Source: Caloramator proteoclasticus DSM 10124 (GTDB taxonomy: Bacteria > Bacillota > Clostridia > Clostridiales > Caloramatoraceae). From it: a stretch of DNA of 41,850 nucleotides. The DNA is taken from positions 1-41,850 of the forward strand of contig NZ_FQVG01000017.1 of assembly GCF_900129265.1 (NCBI RefSeq). Direction: 5' to 3'. The notes beneath the pieces were generated by a model, which was not told the DNA's origin, did no database searches, and saw only the letters and a program-made list of their open reading frames with translations. The position numbers and the translations under genes are program-made. Shown here piece by piece: positions 1-7,495 of the stretch (positions are counted from its first letter, which is position 1; each line of letters starts with the position of its first letter).

Positions 1-65
1 AAATATTTTAACAGTTCTTCTAATACATCATCATAGTACAATTTTTGTACATAAATATATTCCAT
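1..65 (-). CDS. possible 5' end of a gene cut by the window edge
   Basis: Reading leftward from an ATG at 65, the frame stays open for 21 codons to the window edge (MEYIYVQKLYYDDVLEELLK and on). The composition is protein-like, but no Shine-Dalgarno site precedes the ATG and the product cannot be recognised. It starts just outside the end of repeat copy A. It could be a real minus-strand gene or chance. Confidence 0.25.
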   Translation of the reverse strand, partial: MEYIYVQKLYYDDVLEELLKY

Positions 66-82
66 TTTTTGTGCAAAAATAT

Positions 83-346
83 ATTGACATTTACAGCTAA
101 AGTATGAAAAAGCCCCATGAAAGGATTTCAATAGGCTCTTTCATGAGCATTAGCAATTCTTAGCTTTTCGACTTTGAAAAAGTCCGTAATTCGGCACAGG
201 ACGTGCCGAGCCGAGCGGTCATCAGGACGATGGCATCGCGAGGGTAGGACTTTTTCAAACAAAGAAAAGCTTAGAATTGCTTTGCGAAATGAACGAATGC
301 CAAAGAAATCCTTTATGGGGCTAATCATTATATAACTTTTTCAACA
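83..346 (+). repeat. nested-palindrome element, copy A
   Basis: Near-complete copy of the approximately 276-bp dispersed element described at 10305-10580, same orientation. It has the outer arm AGCCCCATGAAAGGATTT and its inverse at the other end, then inner arms around TAGCAATTCTTAGCTTTT. The GC-rich core at about 195-245 has hairpins CGGCAC-AGGAC-GTGCCG and GTCATC-AGGAC-GATGGC. The second hairpin differs from copies C, D and E by a C-to-T change that keeps pairing as G.U. The left end has lost about 8 bp. The right end (CAACA, 342-346) directly abuts the glgP terminator. Confidence 0.85.
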
Positions 347-347
347 A

Positions 348-379
348 AAAGAAATAAGGCCTATTGGCCTTATTTCTTT
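348..379 (-). terminator. intrinsic terminator of glgP
   Basis: A perfect 14-bp stem (AAAGAAATAAGGCC, 4-nt loop) is followed on the minus strand by a T-rich run. It overlaps the last codons and stop of glgP. Confidence 0.85.
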
Positions 380-1992
380 ATATACATTAAATCATAGTAT
401 TCCTTAACCATTCTTGCAGCTGAGAACTTTTCTTGAGTTGACTTAATGCTTTCTCTCATCATTTCTGCCCACTTAGCCTTGTTTTCATAGTAAGTTGGAA
501 CAACTTCATTTAGAAGAACATTGTATAGGCACTTAGCATCATGTGCATCTAATTCTTCAAGTGTTTCGAAGTCGTCAACTCCCTTACCATCACCAAATTG
601 CCATCCGTTTACTCCATGGTTGCAAGCTTCTGGCCACCATCCATCTAATATACTGCAGTTTAGAACACCGTTCATAGCAGCCTTCATACCTGATGTACCT
701 GATGCTTCTTGTGGTCTTCTTGGGTTATTTAGCCATATGTCGCATCCTCTTGTTAGCATTGCACCTATTTCCATATCATAGTTTTCTAAGAATACAACGC
801 TGTTTGGATACTTCTTAGCATACTTAACTATATCAGCTATAATACCCTTTCCTGTGTAGTCGTTTGGATGTGCCTTACCAGCAAATATTATTTGTATCTT
901 TCCACTTTCTAAATATGGAGCAATTAATGTTTCATCAGTGAATATAAGGTTGCTTCTCTTATATGGAGCAGCTCTTCTTGAGAAACCAATTAATAACTTA
1001 TCTGCATCAAGCTTAACACCTGTTCTCTTTTCAACAAATGCAATAAGTTCCTTTTTAATTTCTTGGTGAACCTTAAGTAGATCTTCACCTTCTTCATATG
1101 CCCTTCTTATTCTTGCATCTTGCCATGTACCATTGTGTACTCCGTTTGTGATACCAAGTATCTCTGGTCTTCCTTCAACAAATGACCACATTTCATTTGC
1201 TGTTTCCTTATGAAGTTGAGCAACACCATTTGCTATTCTTGCCATTCTAAGTGCTGCAACTGTCATATTGAATGGGTCTCCACCAAGCTTCTTCATTTGC
1301 CAATAATCTAAATGTAGATAAGCTCCCATATATTCAAGTAATCTATGTGGATGAACTTCGTTTCCTGCTGGAACAGGAGTATGAGTTGTAAATACTATTT
1401 CTTCTCTTGTTGCTTCTAATGCTTCATTGAAGCTCATTCCTTCTTCCATCTTTTCTCTTATAAGCTCAAGTCCTGCAAATACTGGGTGGTTGTCGTTGAA
1501 GTGATATACATCAACGTCTATTCCAAGCTCTCTTAATGCTCTAACTCCACCTACACCAAGTATTATTTCTTGAGCAACTCTTTCTTCTGCAAACCATCCA
1601 TATAGTTGTGCAGTAAGTAGTCTATCTGAGTTTTCATCTAAATCTGCATCAAGTAGGTATAATGGAATGTTTCCAAACTTTTCACACTTCCAAACCTTTA
1701 GCCATACCTTTCTATCTCTTATTTCAACTGGCACTTTAACTCCTGTATCTTCTAAGAAGTCGTATTCATAAACACGATAAGTGTCAACAGTCTTTCCGTC
1801 TTCTCCTATGTATTGATCAACATAACCTTGCTTCCACTTAATACCTATAGCAACCATAGGAACTTCTAAGTCCTTTGCTGCCTTTATAATATCTCCTGCT
1901 AATATCCCAAGTCCGCCTGAGTAAATCTTAAAGTTTGTATCAAGACCGTATTCCATACAGAAATATGCTGCAGTTGGTAACTTCTTGCTCAT
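370..1992 (-). CDS. glgP: alpha-glucan (glycogen/maltodextrin) phosphorylase, short type
   Basis: A GT35 phosphorylase that would release glucose-1-phosphate from glycogen or maltodextrin in the cytoplasm. The PLP-lysine motif SGTSGMKAAMNG is present (Lys about 437), with the preceding NNPRRPQEAS segment. At 540 residues it belongs to the short archaeal/Thermotoga-type branch and lacks the extra length of the roughly 800-residue classical enzymes. The start is supported by AAGGAGGA about 6-7 nt upstream. A promoter with an overlapping 16-bp palindrome lies at 2034-2072. The pullulanase at 7496 would supply debranched chains, although the formate operon lies between the two. Family call is firm; the substrate preference is inferred. 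Confidence 0.93.
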   Translation of the reverse strand: MSKKLPTAAYFCMEYGLDTNFKIYSGGLGILAGDIIKAAKDLEVPMVAIGIKWKQGYVDQYIGEDGKTVDTYRVYEYDFLEDTGVKVPVEIRDRKVWLKVWKCEKFGNIPLYLLDADLDENSDRLLTAQLYGWFAEERVAQEIILGVGGVRALRELGIDVDVYHFNDNHPVFAGLELIREKMEEGMSFNEALEATREEIVFTTHTPVPAGNEVHPHRLLEYMGAYLHLDYWQMKKLGGDPFNMTVAALRMARIANGVAQLHKETANEMWSFVEGRPEILGITNGVHNGTWQDARIRRAYEEGEDLLKVHQEIKKELIAFVEKRTGVKLDADKLLIGFSRRAAPYKRSNLIFTDETLIAPYLESGKIQIIFAGKAHPNDYTGKGIIADIVKYAKKYPNSVVFLENYDMEIGAMLTRGCDIWLNNPRRPQEASGTSGMKAAMNGVLNCSILDGWWPEACNHGVNGWQFGDGKGVDDFETLEELDAHDAKCLYNVLLNEVVPTYYENKAKWAEMMRESIKSTQEKFSAARMVKEYYDLMYIKK

Positions 1993-2033
1993 TTCTTATC
2001 CTCCTTAAACGTTTAATTAATCTTACATTGGTT

Positions 2034-2062
2034 ATTATACAACATACTTTTAAAAAATGCAA
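2034..2062 (-). promoter_or_regulatory. glgP promoter
   Basis: Minus strand: -10 TATAAT (2034-2039) and, 17 bp upstream, a weak -35 TTGCAT (2057-2062). The -35 lies inside the palindrome at 2057-2072, so a bound protein would block RNA polymerase. Confidence 0.6.
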
Positions 2063-2072
2063 TCGATTGCAT
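2057..2072. promoter_or_regulatory. 16-bp palindromic operator, LacI/CcpA type
   Basis: ATGCAATCGATTGCAT is a perfect palindrome with a central CG, the pattern of LacI-family operators (cre sites, MalR-like sites). It covers the -35 region of glgP. Which regulator binds is not shown; a sugar-responsive LacI-family repressor or CcpA is the natural guess. Confidence 0.6.
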
Positions 2073-2122
2073 ACAAAAAAATTTTAAAATACAAGAAATT
2101 TATACAAGATACATAAAATTCA

Positions 2123-2887
2123 TTACACAATTCTTTCAAATCCAGTATAAACATTTAATCTATTTCCCCTTGCAAAACCTATAAGTGTTATATTACACAT
2201 CTTAGCCAAATCAACTGCCAAAGATGTTGGTGCAGAATGTGAAACAATTAATGGAAGGTTTATTCTTGATGCCTTAATTACCATATCCGATGATATCCTT
2301 CCAGATGTGATTATATATTTATCATAAAACTCAATTCCCTTTTCAAGTCCATAGCCTATAACTTTATCAACAGCATTATGACGACCTATATCGTCCATTC
2401 TAACAATTATATTATTCCCACATAAAGCGGCACTATGTACTCCACCTGTCTCTAAAAACAAGCTGCTCTCTTTATTAAATTTATTAACATTACTTAATAT
2501 ATCCCCTGATAAAAACTTTTTATTGCTCTCTACTTTTTTTAAATTTTCACTATGCATTAAACTTATATGAACACTTCCCCTTCCACATCCTGAAGTTAAT
2601 GCACTCTCTTTTCTTTTTATTTCTCTATTTTTATCTGCAAGATTTATATAAACACCTTCATTTAATACACTTATACTTTCTATTTCATCAAACTTCTCAA
2701 TGACTCCATCAGTCTTTATAAATCCTACAGAAAGCTCCTTAAGATTTTGAGGTAGACACATAAGTGTAACATAATAATAGTTATTTATATATAAATTTAT
2801 AGGCTTTTCAACAATTATGCCATCTTCCTTTTCAATTTTTTCTCCGTCTTTAAAAATACATATTTTTTTATAGCTTATAACATCCAT
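2123..2887 (-). CDS. fdhD: formate dehydrogenase accessory sulfurtransferase FdhD
   Basis: FdhD moves sulfur from a cysteine desulfurase to the bis-MGD cofactor of formate dehydrogenase, which the enzyme needs for activity. The 254-residue length fits. Family segments include TSGCGRGS (active-site cysteine loop), DIGRHNAVDKVIG and TSGRISSDMV. The loop carries one Cys where the E. coli protein has a CxxC pair. ATG at 2887 is chosen over the TTG just upstream because GGGGG lies at the right distance. The gene overlaps the end of mobA by 20 nt, so translation is probably coupled. Last gene of the fdhF-focA-mobA-fdhD run. Confidence 0.9.
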   Translation of the reverse strand: MDVISYKKICIFKDGEKIEKEDGIIVEKPINLYINNYYYVTLMCLPQNLKELSVGFIKTDGVIEKFDEIESISVLNEGVYINLADKNREIKRKESALTSGCGRGSVHISLMHSENLKKVESNKKFLSGDILSNVNKFNKESSLFLETGGVHSAALCGNNIIVRMDDIGRHNAVDKVIGYGLEKGIEFYDKYIITSGRISSDMVIKASRINLPLIVSHSAPTSLAVDLAKMCNITLIGFARGNRLNVYTGFERIV

Positions 2888-3482
2888 CAAAAATTCCCCC
2901 GCTTTTTAGTTTTTCTAAATCCTCCCTGTAGTTTAAGTTGGTAAACATATCCTCATTAGATATATATTTTTCAACCTCTTCATCGGTTGTATATAAAACA
3001 CTACAATCCTTTACTACATCCATTATCTTAAACCTTCCTCTATCTATTGCCTCCCTTAATCTTTCCTTAATATCAATAGAGTAAAAGGAGTATAAAGGTT
3101 CAAAGTATCCACCCTTTTGAGTTATTAAACATTCAACCTCCCTTGTATTTATAACCTCAATCAAATATTTTATATAATCTAAGTTAACATAGGGCATATC
3201 ACATCCAATAACAAAAACATACTGTGACTTAGAGTTTAAAAGAGCTGTATAAATTGCACCAATTGGGCCACAATCCATTATAACATCCTCAACAACTCTA
3301 AATTTTGTATTAAATTTATTTTTATCATTTGTTACTAAAACAATATCATCAAATACTGTATTTAGCCTTTCTGCAATATGTTCTATTAATAACTTATCAT
3401 TAATTACTATTTTACTTTTATCAAAACCCATTCTTGAACTTTTGCCACCACAGAGAATAGCTGCTGTAGAAACCTTTTTCAA
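2868..3482 (-). CDS. mobA: molybdenum cofactor guanylyltransferase MobA
   Basis: MobA attaches GMP to molybdopterin to make the guanine dinucleotide cofactor used by FdhF. The N-terminal nucleotide-binding signature AAILCGGKSSRMGFDKSK is at about residues 5-22, and GCDMP follows mid-protein. I choose a TTG start at 3482 (204 residues), preceded by GGGGTGG. The longer frame to an ATG at 3518 would add 12 residues with no family counterpart, and its start would sit inside the hairpin at 3502-3536. It overlaps fdhD by 20 nt. Confidence 0.87.
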   Translation of the reverse strand: MKKVSTAAILCGGKSSRMGFDKSKIVINDKLLIEHIAERLNTVFDDIVLVTNDKNKFNTKFRVVEDVIMDCGPIGAIYTALLNSKSQYVFVIGCDMPYVNLDYIKYLIEVINTREVECLITQKGGYFEPLYSFYSIDIKERLREAIDRGRFKIMDVVKDCSVLYTTDEEVEKYISNEDMFTNLNYREDLEKLKSGGIFDGCYKL

Positions 3483-3501
3483 AAAACCACCCCTTAACCA
3501 A

Positions 3502-3536
3502 AGTGCCATGAAAAACACCTATTTTTTCATGGCACT
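3502..3536 (-). terminator. hairpin between focA and mobA
   Basis: AGTGCCATGAAAAA pairs perfectly with its inverse 8 nt away (14-bp stem). On the minus strand it follows the focA stop and is trailed by a short T run. It may be a partial terminator that lowers mobA/fdhD expression relative to fdhF-focA, or a processing/stability stem. Confidence 0.6.
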
Positions 3537-3557
3537 CATTAAAAATTTAAATTATCA

Positions 3558-4412
3558 TTACATTTTTAATCCTTTACTTACTTCAACTTTTGCTGGTATT
3601 CTCTTTAATGCTAAATAATACATAAGACCAATACATACTGCCCCGCCAACAATGTTACCTAAAGTTGCAGGAATTAAATTTTGTATCATTGAACCAATTG
3701 ATATATGGGATAATTTTTCAGCTGTAAAATGCCCTGCTTCTGCATAGGCTGGGTTAGTCTTTGCAAATAGGCCTATTGAAAAATAATACATATTGGCAAC
3801 ACAGTGTTCATATCCTGCAACAACAAAGGCCATAATAGGAAACCACACAGCAAATATCTTATGTATAATATCCTTTGCACCATAAGACATCCATACTGCT
3901 ATGCACACTAATATATTACATAGTATACCACTTGTAAAGGCTCTATAAAAGGGTAAACTTCCCTTATAGGCTGCAACCTTTAATGCATAGGCCCCAAGTT
4001 TTCCTCCGTTTACATCAAGTCCACCTGAAGCAAATATCAAATATGCTATTATTATTGAACCTATTAGATTGGCAAAATAAACAAAAAACCAATTCTTAAA
4101 CATCTTTTTAAGCTCTACTTTACCATCAACAACACCAATTAACATCATTGTGTTGCTTGTAAAAAGTTCTCCTCCCCCAAGTAGTATCATCATAAGTCCA
4201 ACTGGGAAAACCGTACCTGCTACCAGCTTTGCTACACCAAAGTTTTCTATTGAATGGCTGGCAACAGCAGAAGAATAACCACCAAGTGCAATAAAAGCAC
4301 CACCAATAATTCCTAAAATAATCATTTGCAAAGTCTTAAGCTTTGATTTTTTTACACCAGCAGCAATTGTTTCATCAACAATTTCATTTGGTACTAACAT
4401 TCTTTTTTCCAT
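3558..4412 (-). CDS. focA: formate/nitrite transporter family protein, probable formate channel
   Basis: FNT-family integral membrane channel of 284 residues with about six membrane segments. Conserved features include the GGAFIALGGYSS helix, the LFTSN loop (GGGELFTSNTMM) and the AGYEHCVANMYY segment. FNT proteins pass formate, nitrite or hydrosulfide. Location between the formate dehydrogenase gene and its cofactor genes argues for formate. It starts at ATG 4412 behind AAAGGAGA. It lies 53 nt downstream of fdhF in the same direction. Confidence 0.9.
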   Translation of the reverse strand: MEKRMLVPNEIVDETIAAGVKKSKLKTLQMIILGIIGGAFIALGGYSSAVASHSIENFGVAKLVAGTVFPVGLMMILLGGGELFTSNTMMLIGVVDGKVELKKMFKNWFFVYFANLIGSIIIAYLIFASGGLDVNGGKLGAYALKVAAYKGSLPFYRAFTSGILCNILVCIAVWMSYGAKDIIHKIFAVWFPIMAFVVAGYEHCVANMYYFSIGLFAKTNPAYAEAGHFTAEKLSHISIGSMIQNLIPATLGNIVGGAVCIGLMYYLALKRIPAKVEVSKGLKM

Positions 4413-4465
4413 ACAGCATCTCCTTTCTATTGATAAAATTATAACAAGGGAGAGAACCTCCCTTA

Positions 4466-7132
4466 TTATAACCTATTTATTCTTACAGTGCAAACCTTTA
4501 ATTCCGGTTCCTTTGTAACTTCATCCAATGCTGTATTAGTTAAAGTATTTGCTTCCTTAAAGTGGAATGGCATAAATACTACATCCTCTTCTATTCTCTC
4601 TGTAACCTTTGCTCTAACCTTTACACTTCCTCTTCTTGATGTTACCTCAACCATCTCTCCATCTTTAATTCCAAGCTTTGAGGCGTTCATTGGGTTTATT
4701 TCCACAAATGGCTCACCAACTATATTCATTAAACCTTCATTCTTGCCTGTCATTGTCATAGTATGATAATGATATAGAACTCTACCAGTTGTAAGTATCA
4801 AAGGATATTCAGAATCTGGTGTTTCTGCCGCCGCTTTATAATGGGCTGGTTTAAACAATCCCTTACCCCTTGCAAATTTTTCTACGTGAAGTATTGGTGT
4901 TCCACTATGATTCTTATCTAAAACAGGCCACTGTAGTCCCTTTTCCTCAATTCTTTCATAGTCTATACCTCTATATTGTGGAGTAAGCTTTGAAATCTCC
5001 TCCATTACATCCTTAGATGAATTTAGGCTGCATTCATACCCTAATCTTATCATCAATTCCTTAATAATTCTCCAGTCCTCTCTTGCTTCTCCTACGCTAT
5101 TTATTGCCCTTCTAACCCTTTGCACTCTTCTTTCTGAATTTGTAAATGTTCCATCCTTTTCAGCAAAGCTTGCAGCAGGTAGAACAACATCAGCAAGTTT
5201 TGCAGTATCTGTTAAAAATATATCCTGAACAACAAGGAATTCTAAGGAATTTAATGCTTCCTCTACGTGCTTTATATCTGGGTCTGAAACCATTGGATTT
5301 TCTCCCATAATATAAAGAGCCTTTACTTTTCCATCGTGTGCAGCTTTGAATACTTCAGGAACAGTCAATCCAACCTTATCTGAAAGTTTAACTCCCCAAG
5401 CCCCTTCGAATTTTTCAAGGTTTTCCTTTACAAATACTTTTTGGTAACCAGGGAAGACATCTGGTAGACATCCCATATCACAAGCTCCCTGAACATTATT
5501 TTGTCCACGAAGAGGATTTACTCCACAGCCTTCCTTACCAATCTTACCACAAAGCATTGCAAGGTTTGCAACTGAATAAACGTGTTCTACTCCTGATGAA
5601 TGTTGAGTTATTCCCATTGAATATACTATACTTGATTTTTCGCTCATTGCATAAAGTCGTGCTGCTTCTTTTATAAGCTCTGCCTTCACTCCTGTTATCT
5701 CTTCTACCTTCTCTGGAGTATATTGCTTTACTATCTCTACAAGTTCTTCAAAATTTTCACATCTTTCTTCAATAAACTTCTTATCTTCAAGGCCTTCTTC
5801 AATTATTACATTCATCATAGCATTAAGCAATGCAACATTAGTTCCAGGTTTTAACTGCATAAACACATCTGCACCCTTTGTTAATTCTATTTCTCTTGGG
5901 TCTGCTACAATTATCTTTGCTCCATTTAATTTTGCTCTTTTTATATAGGTTGCTGTAACAGGATGTGTTTCAGTAGTATTTGAACCTATTATAAATATAC
6001 AGTCTGCCTTCTCAAGTTCTCCTATACTGTTTGTCATAGCACCGCTTCCAAAGGTTGTCGCAAGACCTGTAACCGTTGTAGCGTGGCAAAGTCTTGCACA
6101 GTGGTCTACATTATTCGTTCCAATCACAGCCCTCATAAACTTTTGAAACATATAGTTATCTTCATTTGTACATCTTGCAGAAGCAAATCCTGCAATACTA
6201 TCTGAACCATACTCATCCTTAATCTTTTTAAGCCTTGATGCAACATAATCTAATGCCTCATCCCACTCAACTTCAACAAATTCTCCATTTTTCTTTATAA
6301 GTGGCTTCTTCAATCTATCCCTATGGTTTATGAAATTGTATGCAAATCTTCCCTTTACACACATAAGCCCTTTATTAGGCTCTGAAAAACAAGGTTCTAC
6401 TCCCACAACCTTGTCATCCTTTACAAGTAGATACATCTGACATCCAACACCACAGTAGGAACAGGTTGTTCTAACCTTTTTAACCTCCCAAGCTCTATAC
6501 TTGTCCCTCTTTTTAACAGTTAGAGCTCCAACTGGACATACTGCAACGCAGTTACCACAGGATACACAGTCAGACTCATATAATTTTCTATCAAATGGAA
6601 CTGCTATATGAGTATAAAATCCACGTTTTGCAAAACCTATGGCACCAGTACATTGAAGTTCATTACATACCCTAACACACTTTCCACAAAGTATACATTT
6701 ATTTTGATCACAAATATAAAATTCATTGCTATCATCCAATTCATATTTTATTTTTTCTCCACCATACTTGTCCTCTTTTATGTCATATCTATAGCAGTAA
6801 TCCTGTAATTTGCAGTCTCCAGCCTTTTCACAGGTTAAACAATCTAATGGATGGTTTGAAATTAAAAGTTCCAACACAGTTTTTCTTGCCTCAATAACAC
6901 TCTTTGACTCAGTATGTACTACCATCCCCTCCTGAACAGGAGTTGAACAGGATGCCAAAAGGCTTTTTGCTCCTTCAACCTCAACAACACATATTCTGCA
7001 AGCACCGTGGGGCTTTAATCTTTCATCGTGACATAGAGTTGGAATATCTTTCCCAAGCAATCTTGCAGCTTCAAGTATGGTCGTTCCTTCTTCAACTGAA
7101 ATTTTAACTCCATCAATGGTTAGGTTTATCAT
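4466..7132 (-). CDS. fdhF: formate dehydrogenase catalytic subunit with NuoG-like ferredoxin domains (Cys type)
   Basis: An 888-residue molybdenum/tungsten bis-MGD formate dehydrogenase. In order: a 2Fe-2S domain (C34, C45, C48, C62); a His-Cys3 cluster site (H94, C98, C101, C107); two 4Fe-4S ferredoxin motifs (C146/C149/C152/C156 and C189/C192/C195/C199); the Mo-domain 4Fe-4S site (C224, C227, C231, C258); then the catalytic Mo-binding domains. The residue ligating the metal, selenocysteine in E. coli FdhF, is Cys here (C349 in CARLCHATT). The N-terminal chain can pass electrons to a ferredoxin or NAD module, but no diaphorase subunit is adjacent, so the partner is unknown. Start ATG 7132 is preceded by AGGGGGGAT. 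Confidence 0.95.
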   Translation of the reverse strand: MINLTIDGVKISVEEGTTILEAARLLGKDIPTLCHDERLKPHGACRICVVEVEGAKSLLASCSTPVQEGMVVHTESKSVIEARKTVLELLISNHPLDCLTCEKAGDCKLQDYCYRYDIKEDKYGGEKIKYELDDSNEFYICDQNKCILCGKCVRVCNELQCTGAIGFAKRGFYTHIAVPFDRKLYESDCVSCGNCVAVCPVGALTVKKRDKYRAWEVKKVRTTCSYCGVGCQMYLLVKDDKVVGVEPCFSEPNKGLMCVKGRFAYNFINHRDRLKKPLIKKNGEFVEVEWDEALDYVASRLKKIKDEYGSDSIAGFASARCTNEDNYMFQKFMRAVIGTNNVDHCARLCHATTVTGLATTFGSGAMTNSIGELEKADCIFIIGSNTTETHPVTATYIKRAKLNGAKIIVADPREIELTKGADVFMQLKPGTNVALLNAMMNVIIEEGLEDKKFIEERCENFEELVEIVKQYTPEKVEEITGVKAELIKEAARLYAMSEKSSIVYSMGITQHSSGVEHVYSVANLAMLCGKIGKEGCGVNPLRGQNNVQGACDMGCLPDVFPGYQKVFVKENLEKFEGAWGVKLSDKVGLTVPEVFKAAHDGKVKALYIMGENPMVSDPDIKHVEEALNSLEFLVVQDIFLTDTAKLADVVLPAASFAEKDGTFTNSERRVQRVRRAINSVGEAREDWRIIKELMIRLGYECSLNSSKDVMEEISKLTPQYRGIDYERIEEKGLQWPVLDKNHSGTPILHVEKFARGKGLFKPAHYKAAAETPDSEYPLILTTGRVLYHYHTMTMTGKNEGLMNIVGEPFVEINPMNASKLGIKDGEMVEVTSRRGSVKVRAKVTERIEEDVVFMPFHFKEANTLTNTALDEVTKEPELKVCTVRINRL

Positions 7133-7150
7133 ATAATCCCCCCTAAATAC

Positions 7151-7168
7151 TTGTTAAATAGTTAACAC
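7151..7168. promoter_or_regulatory. Rex-like operator upstream of the formate operon
   Basis: TTGTTAAATAGTTAACAC matches the clostridial Rex site TTGTTAA-N4-TTAACAA in all but the last base. It lies just downstream of the predicted start of transcription, where a bound NADH-sensing Rex repressor would block the operon. The match is seen; Rex control is inferred. Confidence 0.7.
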
Positions 7169-7177
7169 ACCATAAAT

Positions 7178-7206
7178 ATTTTACCTCTAATTTTAATTTT
7201 TCGCAA
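7178..7206 (-). promoter_or_regulatory. promoter of the fdhF-focA-mobA-fdhD operon
   Basis: Minus strand: -35 TTGCGA (7201-7206), 17-bp spacer, -10 TAAAAT (7178-7183). The Rex-like palindrome follows within about 10 bp. Confidence 0.6.
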
Positions 7207-7245
7207 TATTTTTTATTGTATTTATATTTTATATTAATTTAATTT

Positions 7246-7259
7246 AACAAATATTTGTT
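7246..7259. promoter_or_regulatory. 14-bp perfect palindrome between fdhF and pulA
   Basis: AACAAATATTTGTT lies about 60 bp upstream of the fdhF promoter. It could be an operator for either divergent gene; no family can be assigned. Confidence 0.3.
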
Positions 7260-7320
7260 GATATTAGTATAAAAAATAGGGGGGGGAGACATTGACACTG
7301 CAATATAGAACTATTTCTAA

Positions 7321-7408
7321 CAAAAAAGCTTAGAATTGCTAAAGCCGCAGAATGGATGCCCAAGAAGTCCTTTATGGGGTTAATCAATATATAACTTTTT
7401 AAACAGCC
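7321..7408 (+). repeat. nested-palindrome element, copy B (3' half only)
   Basis: Only the right arm survives: AAAAGCTTAGAATTGCT through CCTTTATGGGGTTAATC and ATATATAACTTTTTAAACAG. The GC-rich core and left half are missing, though TTGACA at about 7292 may be a trace of the left tip. The rest of the 7207-7495 gap holds an eight-G run near 7279-7286 and AT-rich DNA without another recognisable feature. Confidence 0.75.
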
Positions 7409-7495
7409 AAAAAGTTATTAACTTTGTATATTCCTTTTTTTATAAAAAAAATATAAAATAGTAAAAGACACTATATTTTGAAGGGAGAAATAAAT

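Noticed and set aside
128-328. A 66-codon frame on the minus strand
   Set aside because: It lies wholly within repeat copy A, and the protein would be an artefact of the palindrome.
3483-3518. The longer mobA N terminus
   Set aside because: The extra residues do not fit the family and the start sits inside a hairpin.
4488-7107. Several plus-strand frames opposite fdhF
   Set aside because: They are shadows of a strongly conserved minus-strand gene.
4466-7132. A selenocysteine formate dehydrogenase
   Set aside because: The active-site codon gives Cys349 and the frame has no internal TGA.
7246-7259. An FNR/CRP operator
   Set aside because: AACAAATATTTGTT lacks the TTGAT...ATCAA or TGTGA...TCACA pattern, so it is kept only as an unassigned palindrome.
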